Assembly: GCA_024421085.1 (NCBI GenBank)
Contig: JAHQYN010000017.1
Coordinates: 1 to 42,389, forward strand
Reading direction: 5' to 3'
DNA: 42,389 bases
Origin: Acidimicrobiia bacterium
Lineage (GTDB): Bacteria > Actinomycetota > Acidimicrobiia > Acidimicrobiales > Aldehydirespiratoraceae
Every line of letters starts with the position of its first letter. Position 1 is the stretch's first letter. The position numbers were made by a program, and so were the translations under genes. The notes under the pieces were generated by a model that made no database searches, had not been told where the DNA came from, and saw only the letters and a program-made list of their open reading frames with translations. This document shows positions 24,843 through 32,513 of this stretch, piece after piece.

Positions 24843-26717
24843 TCAGGTGTCGGTGAGTCCGCGGGTGTCGGCGGCACGGCGGCGCAGGCTGTCGGCGGTG
24901 CTGTCGTCGGGCGCCGCGTTGGCGGCCCGTTCGGCCTCCACCCGTTCGTACCAGCGTCTCACCTCTTCGTCTTTGCGCTGGTCGCTCCAGTGGAGTTCGC
25001 GGGCCATCAACGAAGCGACGCTCTGCGCTGCCAGGTTCCCCCGCTGTTCGTCCTCTATCGAGATGCGCAGGCGACGGGCCAACACATCGTCGAGGTGCAG
25101 CGCGCCCTCGTGGCGCACCGCATGCACGACCTCCGCAGCGATGTAGGCGCCTCCGGGAATTCGCGCGCCGAGTGCGGGCTCGTGCTCGGCGATCTCGAGC
25201 ACATCGACTATGCGGTTGCCGTGGCGCCACAGCAGGCGCTCGACGATGTCACGGTCGAGACCGCTGCAACAGGCCAGTTCATCGGCCTGTTGGGACCAGT
25301 GTTCCCATTCGTCACTGCCGAGGAGCACCACCTCGTGGCTGACCGACGGCGGGACCGGCTTGCCGAGACCGGCGACTGCGGCGTTGACCGCGTCGGCGGC
25401 CATGACCCGATAGGTGGTGTACTTCCCGCCTGCGATCGAGACGAGGCCCTTGATCGGTTCTGCCACGGCGTGCTCGCGGCTGAGCTTGGTGGTGTCGTCG
25501 TCGGAGGCGTCGAGAAGCGGGCGCAGGCCCACGTAGACACCTAGAATGTCGGCTCTGGTCAGTGGCCTCTCAAGTGCCGCGTTGGCGTGTTCGAGGATAT
25601 AGTCGATGTCTGCGCTCGATGCCGCCGGGTGGGCGCGGTCGTGGTCCCACTCGGTGTCGGTGGTGCCGATCAGCCAGTGGTCGCCCCAGGGGATCAGGAA
25701 GAGCACGCTGCGGGGGGTTCGCAGCACGATCCCGGACTCGCTGTCGATGCAGTCTCGGCGGACGACCAGATGCACTCCTTTGGCGGCGCGCACACTGAGG
25801 CTGGCGGGGCAGGCCATGTCGTGGATGTCGTCGAGCCAGACGCCGGTGGCGTTGATGACCTTCGTGGCCCGGCATTCGTATTCGGTGTCGGTCTCGAGGT
25901 CGCGGAACCTGGCGCCGACCACCGTTTCAGTACTGTTGTGCTCAGTACTTTTGTGCTCAGTACTTTTGTGCTCAGTACCGTTGTGTTCAGTACTTTTGTG
26001 CTCAGTACCGTTGTGCTGTTCGATGAGCAGGCCGGTGACGCGTGCGCTGGTGACGATCGAGGCGCCGTGGTGACAGGCAGTTCGGGCGATCGCCAGGGTG
26101 TGTCGGGCATCGTCTATCTGAGCATCCTGATAGATGATCGCACCGCGGATCGACGACTGTTTCAACCCCGGTGCCAACTCCAGCGTCGCTCTGCGCCGGA
26201 GGTGACGGTGGAATGCCAGCGGGTGGCGCCCGGTGCGGGCCAGCAGGTCGTAGAGCAGGACTCCCGCGCCGAAGTAGATCCGCTGCCAGAACCGGTTGGT
26301 CAACGGGATCATGAACGAGACCGTGCGGACCAGGTGCGGTGACACGGTCTTGGCCAACAGGCCGCGTTCGTGCAGCGCCTCGCGCACCAGAGCGAAGTCG
26401 CGGCTCTCGAGGTAGCGCAGGCCGCCGTGCAGCAGTTTCGATGAGCGGCTCGACGTGCCGCTGGCCAGGTCACGCTGTTCGACGAGTCCGACCCTCAGCC
26501 CGCGAGCAGCTGCGTCGAGGGCGCAGCCGACGCCGGTGACACCCCCGCCGATCACCAGAATGTCGAGTTGTTCGTTGGTGAGGCGTTCGATGTCAAGCTC
26601 CCGCCGCTTCGGGCTGAGCGAACCCGGAACGGGCGCGGGACTGGCCTGGGATCTCGATGTGTGCGCCGTGTGCGCCGTGTGCGCCGTGTGCGCCGTGTGC
26701 GCCGTGTGCGCCTCCAT
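24843..26717 (-). CDS. glpD: FAD-dependent glycerol-3-phosphate dehydrogenase with repeat insertions
   Basis: Predicted 624 aa. It oxidises sn-glycerol 3-phosphate to dihydroxyacetone phosphate at the membrane, feeding quinones. The FAD-binding motif is LDILVIGGGVTGVGCALDA (~50) followed by RGLRVGLVEQRDLASGTSSR; LLHGGLRYLE and WGDHWLIGTTDTEWD are family signatures. The usual C-terminal GlpD domain is present. ATG 26717 is chosen: TACGCT lies six bases upstream and homology starts soon after. Two repeats are inserted: (HTA)5HT straight after the start, and a ~30-residue STEHK/NGTEH run inside the FAD domain. Both keep frame. Confidence 0.92.
   Translation of the reverse strand: MEAHTAHTAHTAHTAHTAHTSRSQASPAPVPGSLSPKRRELDIERLTNEQLDILVIGGGVTGVGCALDAAARGLRVGLVEQRDLASGTSSRSSKLLHGGLRYLESRDFALVREALHERGLLAKTVSPHLVRTVSFMIPLTNRFWQRIYFGAGVLLYDLLARTGRHPLAFHRHLRRRATLELAPGLKQSSIRGAIIYQDAQIDDARHTLAIARTACHHGASIVTSARVTGLLIEQHNGTEHKSTEHNGTEHKSTEHKSTEHNSTETVVGARFRDLETDTEYECRATKVINATGVWLDDIHDMACPASLSVRAAKGVHLVVRRDCIDSESGIVLRTPRSVLFLIPWGDHWLIGTTDTEWDHDRAHPAASSADIDYILEHANAALERPLTRADILGVYVGLRPLLDASDDDTTKLSREHAVAEPIKGLVSIAGGKYTTYRVMAADAVNAAVAGLGKPVPPSVSHEVVLLGSDEWEHWSQQADELACCSGLDRDIVERLLWRHGNRIVDVLEIAEHEPALGARIPGGAYIAAEVVHAVRHEGALHLDDVLARRLRISIEDEQRGNLAAQSVASLMARELHWSDQRKDEEVRRWYERVEAERAANAAPDDSTADSLRRRAADTRGLTDT
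25928..26017 (-). repeat. 15-bp tandem repeat inside glpD, 6 units
   Basis: CAGTAC-starting 15-bp units (CAGTACTTTTGTGCT type on the plus strand) begin at 25928, 25943, 25958, 25973, 25988 and 26003. They encode STEHK/GTEHN repeats in a loop of GlpD. Confidence 0.95.
26659..26712 (-). repeat. 9-bp tandem repeat at the glpD 5' end, 6 units
   Basis: Six perfect GTGTGCGCC units on the plus strand encode the His-Thr-Ala repeats starting at residue 4 of GlpD. Confidence 0.95.
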
Positions 26718-26723
26718 GCTGCC

Positions 26724-26733
26724 AGCGTACGCT
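26724..26733. promoter_or_regulatory. Palindromic shared -10 box between glpD and the divergent stub
   Basis: AGCGTACGCT is a perfect palindrome and contains TACGCT on both strands. The minus-strand copy is six bases before the glpD ATG. The plus-strand copy is nine bases before ATG 26743. Confidence 0.45.
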
Positions 26734-26742
26734 GCTGTGAGT

Positions 26743-26898
26743 ATGACTCCGCGGTTTGCCGACGCGCTCAATTTCGCAACGATCTGGGAGGGAATCGCCG
26801 AGCCGATGTCCGAGCAGATGGCTGGCCCGGTGGCCAGCCCTTTACCGGCCGACCTCGGTGCCGACATCGATCAGACAGGTGACGTACTGGAAGGGTAA
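26743..26898 (+). pseudogene. N-terminal stub, possibly of an acyl-CoA ligase
   Basis: A 51-codon frame, MTPRFADALNFATIWEGIAE and on, divergent from glpD. The first ~22 residues look like the N-terminus of an AMP-forming acyl-CoA synthetase (NFATIWEAIADxxP type). Similarity fades after about residue 25, and the frame ends inside the 3' end of the opposing surface-protein gene. I infer a gene cut off when the neighbouring segment arrived. The assignment rests on a short match. Confidence 0.35.
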
Positions 26899-29886
26899 CT
26901 GGGTTGCTCCGGCGACGGTGACGCCGTCGACGGTCACCGTGTAGCAGTGGTCCCGATCGGTGTACCGGGGAAGCTCGTCAGAGTTCGAGTCGCCATGCAC
27001 TGCCCACACTATTGCTCCCGACCCCCATGTGCTCGACTCCCGATGAATCACTTTGACGGGTACGGGACCGTAGTCGTCGGTGACCGCCACGGTGGCCGTA
27101 TCAAAGTTCGCTTCGTCAAGCTGGAAAGACCAGCGACCCCATACTGTTTTTCTGGGCACGTAACCGGCTGGAGGCCAGGCCACGAAACCTCGCGGCTCGC
27201 GCACAGCCGGAACGAGGCCGAAGTCGTAGGCCAGGTGCATCGCGTTAGCCACTCTGTGGAGTCGGTCGTCGTCGCGCACGTTGCCCGTGCCGATCCGGAC
27301 GACCAGAGGAGACAGGATCTGCCGCCGGTGGCCGACCGCCTGGTTGGTGTCGCCACGGTCTTGCATGTACCCGTCAACGCCGCGGACTCCGGCTGCACTG
27401 AGTCCGAGGTTCTCGCCGGGGTGTTCGATGTCGGTGTAGCAGGCCCAATCAGGGCTCGGAGTGTGAGACAGCGCTCCCTGGGCGAGCATAATGAGGGCCT
27501 TGCGCTGGGCGGTGGCGCTGAGGCCGGGATCCTCGGTTGCGGTCGCGAGGCCTGCCATTGTGCGGTACCAGTTGAGGCGCTGCACGACGCTGTCCCTGAA
27601 GGCTTGACTTGTGGTTCCTGCCTCGCAGTCGCCGACGTTGCCGGTGAAGCCGTGATCTGGTTCTTGCCGCTCGAACTCCTCGCGATAGGACCCGATCACC
27701 GTCTTGCGGTCCCAGATGTCGAAACCGGGACCTCCGCTGGGATCGGTCAGACCGGGATGTCTCACCAGCAACCCTGAGGGCTGGTTCCAGTTCCCGGCGA
27801 CATCTCGGGCGACGCCGCCGGGTATCCGCACCACAACCGGTCCCTCCGCGGCCGCGGTCACGGTCGCGGTGTAGCGGGATCCCGAACCGGATAGGCCGGT
27901 GGTAGCCCCGTTGGTCACCCGTATGTCTTCCTCGGCGAATCCAGTGACGGCTTCGGCGAAGGCGATCGCCACATCGAAGGCTCCGGTGGGCGCGCCGGGA
28001 GTTGTCGTGGTCAGGCTCACCAACAGAGACGCGTCTGGGTCGCGCATTGGGCTGGAACGATCGATTACAACCTTGTGGCCCCAGCAGGTGACGGTGTTGT
28101 CAGTGTTGACCCCACACGAATGCTCGTCGCCTACGGAGACGGTTTTTATCGCAACGCGGGGCGCGCCGGCCCGCCAAGACACGTTGTGCCCCCAGCAGGT
28201 GAAGGTGTTGTCAGTTTTGACCCCACACGAATGCGCGCTGCCGGCGGAGACGGTCTTGAATTCACCGCCGGGCGCGCCAGCCTGCCCAGACCCGTTCCAG
28301 CCCCAGCAGGTGACCGTGTTGTCAGTTTTGACCCCACACGAATGCCAACTGCCGGCGGTCACGGTTTTGAATTCACCGCCGGGCGCGTCGGCCTGCCCAA
28401 AATCGTTGTGGCCCCAGCAGGTGACGGTGTTGTCAGTTTTGACCCCACACGAATGCCTGCTACCGGCGGTGACGGTTTTGAATTCGCCGTCGGGCGCGTT
28501 GGCCTGCCCAAACCAGTTGCGGCCCCAGCAGGTGACGGTGTTGTCAGTCTTAACCCCACACGAATGCCTGCTACCGGCGGTGACGGTTTTGAATTCGCCG
28601 TCGGGCGCGTTGGCCTGCCCACTGTAGTTGCCAAAAGAATCCAGGTTGCTGCCCCAGCAGGTGACGGTGTTGTCAAATTTGACCCCGCACGAATGGAAGT
28701 CCCCGGCGGTGACGGTTTTGAATTCGCCGTCGGGCGCGTCTGCCTGCCCATCTCTGATGTGGCCCCAGCAGGTGACGGTGTTGTCAGTTTTGACCCCGCA
28801 CGAATGGAAGTCGCCGGCGTTGACGGTTTTGAATTCGCCGTCGGGCGCGTCTGCCTGCCCAGACCCGTTGTTGCCCCAGCAGGTGACGGTGTTGTCAGTT
28901 TGGACCCCACACGAATGCTCGTTACCGGCGGTGACGGTTTTGAATTCGCCGTCGGGCGCGTCGGCCCGCCCATGCCCGGCTAAGCCCCAGCAGGTGATGG
29001 TGTTGTCAGTTTTGACCCCGCACGAATGGAAGTCGCCGGCGTTGACGGTTTTGAATTCGCCGTCGGGCGCGTCTGCCTGCCCAGACCTGTTGTTGCCCCA
29101 GCAGGTGACGGTGTTGTCAGTGGTGACCCCACACGAATGCCAGCGACCGGTGGTGACGGTCTTGAACTCACCGCGGGGAGCGTCGGCCTGCCCATATCTG
29201 TTGTTGCCCCAGCAGGTGACGGTGTTGTCAGTTTTGACCCCGCACGAGTGCCAGCGACCGGCGGTGACGGTTTTGAATTCGCCGTCGGGCGCGTCGGCTT
29301 GCCCGTATCTGTTGTTGCCCCAGCAGGTGACGGTGTTGTCAGGATGGACCCCACACGAAAGCCAGCGACCGGCGGAGACCGTTTTGAACTCACCGGCGGG
29401 CGCGTCGGCCCGCGCGGACCTGTTGTAGCCCCAACAGGTGACGGTGTTGTCAGTTTTGACCCCGCACGAATGCCAGCGACCGGTGGTGACGGTTTTGAAC
29501 TCACCGCGGGGAGCGTCGGCCTGGCCATCTTCGTTGTTGCCCCAGCAGATCACGGTGTTGTCGGTATTTACCCCACACGAATGCGAGCCGCCGGCGGAGA
29601 TGGTTTTGAACCTAACGCTGGCTGTGTTGGTTTGGTCATCGGTGGGGTCCGTCTCGGCTTCGCTGTCGGGTGTGTCGGCTTGGTCGTTGGTAGGGACCGT
29701 TTCGGCTTCGCTGTCGGACGTGTTGGTTTGGTCATCGGTGGGGTCCGGTTCGGCTTTGCCGTCGGGTGTGTCGGGCTGGTCTGTGGGTGGGGTCCGTTTC
29801 GGCTTCGCTGTCGGGTGTGTCGGCTTGGTCGTTGGTAGGGACCGTTTCGTCACCGCATGGGGGAGAGGACGAGTCGATGGTGGCAT
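26842..29886 (-). CDS. Secreted RCC1-like / Ig-like / CAP-domain protein (3' part of a frameshifted gene)
   Basis: The frame from 29886 encodes 1014 aa, but the true N-terminus is almost certainly the SLH part encoded upstream in another frame. After an acidic Thr/Asp/Pro linker come 14 RCC1-like repeats of 37 residues (FKTVTAGRWHSCGVKTDNTV then TCWG...GQADAP), each with two Cys. An Ig-like domain follows (GAFDVAIAFAEAVTGFAEED). A CAP/SCP domain comes next (VVQRLNWYRTMAGL, GENLGLSAAG, VGHRRQILSPLVVRIGTG). About 100 C-terminal residues have no family I know. Such proteins are exported and bind surfaces or ligands; the function here is unknown. The first residues in this frame (29886 to about 29787) are probably not translated as read. 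Confidence 0.75.
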   Translation of the reverse strand: MPPSTRPLPHAVTKRSLPTTKPTHPTAKPKRTPPTDQPDTPDGKAEPDPTDDQTNTSDSEAETVPTNDQADTPDSEAETDPTDDQTNTASVRFKTISAGGSHSCGVNTDNTVICWGNNEDGQADAPRGEFKTVTTGRWHSCGVKTDNTVTCWGYNRSARADAPAGEFKTVSAGRWLSCGVHPDNTVTCWGNNRYGQADAPDGEFKTVTAGRWHSCGVKTDNTVTCWGNNRYGQADAPRGEFKTVTTGRWHSCGVTTDNTVTCWGNNRSGQADAPDGEFKTVNAGDFHSCGVKTDNTITCWGLAGHGRADAPDGEFKTVTAGNEHSCGVQTDNTVTCWGNNGSGQADAPDGEFKTVNAGDFHSCGVKTDNTVTCWGHIRDGQADAPDGEFKTVTAGDFHSCGVKFDNTVTCWGSNLDSFGNYSGQANAPDGEFKTVTAGSRHSCGVKTDNTVTCWGRNWFGQANAPDGEFKTVTAGSRHSCGVKTDNTVTCWGHNDFGQADAPGGEFKTVTAGSWHSCGVKTDNTVTCWGWNGSGQAGAPGGEFKTVSAGSAHSCGVKTDNTFTCWGHNVSWRAGAPRVAIKTVSVGDEHSCGVNTDNTVTCWGHKVVIDRSSPMRDPDASLLVSLTTTTPGAPTGAFDVAIAFAEAVTGFAEEDIRVTNGATTGLSGSGSRYTATVTAAAEGPVVVRIPGGVARDVAGNWNQPSGLLVRHPGLTDPSGGPGFDIWDRKTVIGSYREEFERQEPDHGFTGNVGDCEAGTTSQAFRDSVVQRLNWYRTMAGLATATEDPGLSATAQRKALIMLAQGALSHTPSPDWACYTDIEHPGENLGLSAAGVRGVDGYMQDRGDTNQAVGHRRQILSPLVVRIGTGNVRDDDRLHRVANAMHLAYDFGLVPAVREPRGFVAWPPAGYVPRKTVWGRWSFQLDEANFDTATVAVTDDYGPVPVKVIHRESSTWGSGAIVWAVHGDSNSDELPRYTDRDHCYTVTVDGVTVAGATQLPFQYVTCLIDVGTEVGR
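28072..29610 (-). repeat. 111-bp tandem repeat array encoding 14 RCC1-like modules
   Basis: Period 111 bp (37 codons). The ninth unit is six codons longer (SNLDSFGNYSGQ) and the last is partial. The block CCCCAGCAGGTGACGGTGTT (plus strand) is almost invariant, so copies are probably homogenised by recombination. Shadow frames on the plus strand over this region are a by-product. Confidence 0.93.
29636..29851 (-). repeat. 48-bp linker repeat containing a +1 frameshift
   Basis: Units encode 16 residues of the DPTDDQTNTSDSEAET / VPTNDQADTPDSEAET type. One unit has 49 bp: the plus strand reads TGGTCTGTGGGTGGGG (29777-29792) where other units have TGGTCATCGGTGGGG. That extra base is exactly what separates the SLH frame from the RCC1/CAP frame. 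Confidence 0.85.
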
Positions 29887-30502
29887 CGGGTTGGTCTTGG
29901 TATCGCCACAAGAACGTGACGAGATGTGCGCGGGTCAACTCCGTGTCAGGCGAAAACGTTGTGTCCGAGGTGCCGGTGGTGATCGCGCGGTCAGCAGCCC
30001 ACGAGACGCTGCCTTGCTGCCAAGGTGCCTGCACATCGTCGAAGCTGTGGTCAGGCGCCGGTGGTTGACCAGCCAGGCGCCACAAGAACGTGACGAGATG
30101 TGCGCGGGTCAACTCCGTGTCAGGCGAAAACGTTGTTTCCGATGTGCCGGTGGTGATCTTTTTGTGTGACATCCACGACACCGCCGCGTCTTGGCCTTCG
30201 TCGGTGACGTCAGCGAAACCGTGGGCCGGCGCGGCTGGCCGGTCTTGCATGTTCCAGATGTAGACCGAGGCCTCGCCGCGGGTGACGACCGCGTCGGGAG
30301 CGAAACAGTTCCCGTCGATACCCGCGATGTCTTTGTCGGCTGACCACTGCACAGCCTCGGTGTAGTACTCGCCGTCGGCAACGTCGCCGAACCCGGCCAC
30401 CGCCCCCGCAGGCGACGACGACGCCGCCAGCAGCGCAACTACTGTGAGGCACCACAGCAGCACCGACCAGCGTCTGCTCAACCGCGTCAAACAACTAGAC
30501 AC
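29732..30502 (-). CDS. Triple SLH-domain secreted protein (5' part of the frameshifted gene)
   Basis: From GTG 30502 the protein starts VSSCLTRLSRRWSVLLWCL, a good signal peptide with cleavage likely after SPAGA. Three S-layer homology repeats follow (GFGDVADGEYYTEAVQW; HGFADVTDEGQDAAVSW; HSFDDVQAPWQQGSVSW, the latter two with FSPDTELTRAHLVTFLWR). SLH domains anchor proteins to cell-wall polymers. The frame reads into the acidic linker and then loses register (HRPARHTRRQ) to stop at 29732. Correcting one base joins it to the RCC1/CAP frame, giving a ~1,220-residue surface protein. A longer start at TTG 30613 is possible but would bury the signal peptide. Confidence 0.75.
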   Translation of the reverse strand: MSSCLTRLSRRWSVLLWCLTVVALLAASSSPAGAVAGFGDVADGEYYTEAVQWSADKDIAGIDGNCFAPDAVVTRGEASVYIWNMQDRPAAPAHGFADVTDEGQDAAVSWMSHKKITTGTSETTFSPDTELTRAHLVTFLWRLAGQPPAPDHSFDDVQAPWQQGSVSWAADRAITTGTSDTTFSPDTELTRAHLVTFLWRYQDQPDATIDSSSPPCGDETVPTNDQADTPDSEAETDPTHRPARHTRRQSRTGPHR

Positions 30503-31074
30503 GGGCCGGTCCAGCAGCGGTGGGGAGGGGTGAGAGTTCAAGAAGCTCCTCAATTGAACAAAGACCGCGGCCACGATCACCGGCACCGTACAACAGGCAA
30601 CCCACAGGCGCAATCAGACCGGCGCACCCCAACATCGCGCGACCTGAACGCCGACAACGCCGGCCAAGACACGACGCTGGCCCGAGCAGCGAACTGTTGT
30701 ATTCCTCGAGCGGCTACGACCAGTTCAACCGCTCCCACGGAACGCAGTGGTTATCCACATGTCAAGCGATTTCCTGTGGACCAGTTCCCCCGCTCCCACG
30801 GAACGCAGTCTCGACGGAACGCTGGTGCCTACCACTCCATCGAACTCGCTTGAGTAGCGGCCGCAAACCGAGCCACAGACAATCGAGCACCACTTGGTCG
30901 CTGCTCTGGCTCAGAGGACGCCAGGCCGGTCTCGACGGCTTCCGCATAAGCGAACCTATGAACCAGCCCCTACGCCAGCACAAGTTTCCGACAACCCCAC
31001 CACCCGTCCAGTAGAGACGTGCCTGATCGCCCCAGCCGGGCCACGCCCCGATACACCGTGGGCCTGCGCTCTGA
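30503..31074. other. 572-bp intergenic region with a 61-bp-spaced direct repeat
   Basis: GACCAGTTC followed after two variable bases by CCGCTCCCACGGAACGCAGT occurs at about 30718-30748 and 30779-30809, 61 bp apart. TTATCCACA (30751-30759) between them matches a DnaA box. No gene or RNA is recognised; on the minus strand this is the leader of the SLH gene. Confidence 0.5.
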
Positions 31075-32421
31075 TCAGAGTTCCAGCAGTGCCTGCTCGA
31101 CGACTTCGGGCAGGGCGGGATGGATGTAGTACTGCTTGGTTGCGATGTCGTCGACGCTCAGGTCGAAGACCATCGCCTGGATCAACTGCTGGATCAGCGT
31201 GGAGGCTTGGGGTCCGAGGATGTGCGCCCCCAGCAGCCTGCGGGTCTGCGTGTCAACGATGAGCTTGCAGAAGCTCTGCGTGTCCTCCATGGCCCAGCCG
31301 TAGGCGGTTGAGGCGTACTCGTTGACGGCCACACGGTGGGGGAGCCCGGCCTGGATGCACTGCTGTTCGGTGAGGCCGACGCTCGCTACCTGGGGATGGC
31401 CGAACACCGCAGCGGGAATGAACCGATGGTCGACTTCGGTCGGGCTGTCGGGGTTCGCCAGGTTGTGCGAGACGACCCTTGCTTCATGGTTGGCGACATG
31501 CTTGAGCTGGACCGGGTTGGTGATGTCTCCAAGCGCCCAGATCCCCTCCACGTTGGTGCGGCGCTGCGCATCGGCGATGACGTAGCCGTCGTCGTCGGTT
31601 GCGACCCCGGTGGCGGCGACATTGAGCTGATCACCGTTGGGCACCCGGCCGGTGGCCACGAGCAGTTCATCGCAGCGGTGCTCCCCCTGGTTGGTCTCCA
31701 GCACGGTCTCATGGTGGTGGCGACGGATCCGGCCGATGCCGACGTCGGTTCGCACATCGAACTTCTCGGCGTAGATCTTGGTGAACCGTTCCCTGATGTC
31801 TGTGTCCTGGGATCGGAGCATCGTGTCGCCGCGCAGCAGGAAGGTCACCTCGCTGCCCAAAGAGCCGAACACGTTGCCGAGTTCGGCGGCGATGTAGCCG
31901 CCACCGATCACCGCGAGTCGCTTCGGGATCGCGTCGATGCGCATGACGGTGTCGGAGGTGTGGTAGCCCGACTCGGCGAGCCCGGCGATGTCGGGAACGG
32001 TCGCCCTTGCGCCGGCGGCCAGCACGATCTTGTCCGCGGTGATGACCTCGTCGCCGACCTGCAGCTGTTTGGGGCCGACGAAAGTGGCGTGGACCCCGTA
32101 GACGGTGACGTTGGGGAGGTTCCTTCGGTACTGCTCGCCGCCAGCGGCGATCGGGTCTATGCGGTTGAACACTCGGTCGCGCACGGCCGGCCAGTCGGCA
32201 CCGACGAAGCTCGTGTCGAGGCCGTACCGCCGACCGTCTCGGGCCAGTTCGGCCAACTCGGCGGTATAGACGAGCATCTTTGAGGGGATGCAGCCGACGT
32301 TGAGGCACGTTCCCCCGAACCGGCCGCGTTCGACGATGGCGACATCCCAGTCGTCGAAGTCTTCTCCGACGATCGAGTTTCCAGACCCGGTGCCGATGAT
32401 GATCAGATCAAACGAGCGCAT
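31075..32421 (-). CDS. mtr: Mycothione reductase
   Basis: Predicted 448 aa FAD-dependent pyridine nucleotide-disulfide oxidoreductase. It reduces mycothiol disulfide with NADPH, keeping the actinobacterial thiol buffer reduced. FAD motif IIIGTGSGNS (~6-15), redox-active pair in FGGTCLNVGCIPSK (~35-48), NAD(P) motif AVIGGGYIAAELG, second FAD motif IWALGDITNP and the catalytic HPALPEVVEQAL near the C-terminus are all present. FDLIIIGTGSGNSI and the GTCLNVGCIPSKM context are closer to mycothione reductase than to lipoamide dehydrogenase. TAGCCT lies six bases before ATG 32421, so the transcript is probably leaderless. Confidence 0.85.
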   Translation of the reverse strand: MRSFDLIIIGTGSGNSIVGEDFDDWDVAIVERGRFGGTCLNVGCIPSKMLVYTAELAELARDGRRYGLDTSFVGADWPAVRDRVFNRIDPIAAGGEQYRRNLPNVTVYGVHATFVGPKQLQVGDEVITADKIVLAAGARATVPDIAGLAESGYHTSDTVMRIDAIPKRLAVIGGGYIAAELGNVFGSLGSEVTFLLRGDTMLRSQDTDIRERFTKIYAEKFDVRTDVGIGRIRRHHHETVLETNQGEHRCDELLVATGRVPNGDQLNVAATGVATDDDGYVIADAQRRTNVEGIWALGDITNPVQLKHVANHEARVVSHNLANPDSPTEVDHRFIPAAVFGHPQVASVGLTEQQCIQAGLPHRVAVNEYASTAYGWAMEDTQSFCKLIVDTQTRRLLGAHILGPQASTLIQQLIQAMVFDLSVDDIATKQYYIHPALPEVVEQALLEL

Positions 32422-32427
32422 CGGCGC

Positions 32428-32433
32428 AGGCTA
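32428..32433 (-). promoter_or_regulatory. Leaderless -10 box of mtr
   Basis: TAGCCT on the minus strand ends exactly six bases before the ATG at 32421. Confidence 0.5.
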
Positions 32434-32459
32434 CCGTCGCTGATCGTCTCTCTATACTG

Positions 32460-32512
32460 CCGTTCTGGCGGTGCCATGCGTCGGTTTCCGACGCATGGCA
32501 CCGCCAGAACGG
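32460..32512. terminator. Perfect 25-bp inverted repeat with a 3-nt loop
   Basis: Arms 32460-32484 and 32488-32512 are exact reverse complements (CCGTTCTGGCGGTGCCATGC at the start of the left arm), with loop TTT. It lies two bases past the stop of the oxidoreductase gene and ahead of mtr. Most likely a terminator, though there is no T-run and the perfection is unusual. Confidence 0.7.
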
Positions 32513-32513
32513 G

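Noticed and set aside
27899-29838. Long plus-strand open frames opposite the RCC1-like repeats
   Set aside because: They mirror the 111-bp repeat array of the minus-strand gene; the period is divisible by three, so any frame free of stops in one unit stays open.
30751-30759. TTATCCACA as part of a replication origin
   Set aside because: Only one clear DnaA box, no AT-rich unwinding element and no dnaA or dnaN nearby.
30503-30840. Riboswitch (for example c-di-AMP type) in the leader of the SLH/CAP gene
   Set aside because: Such genes often carry one, but I could not find the conserved motif set on the minus strand.
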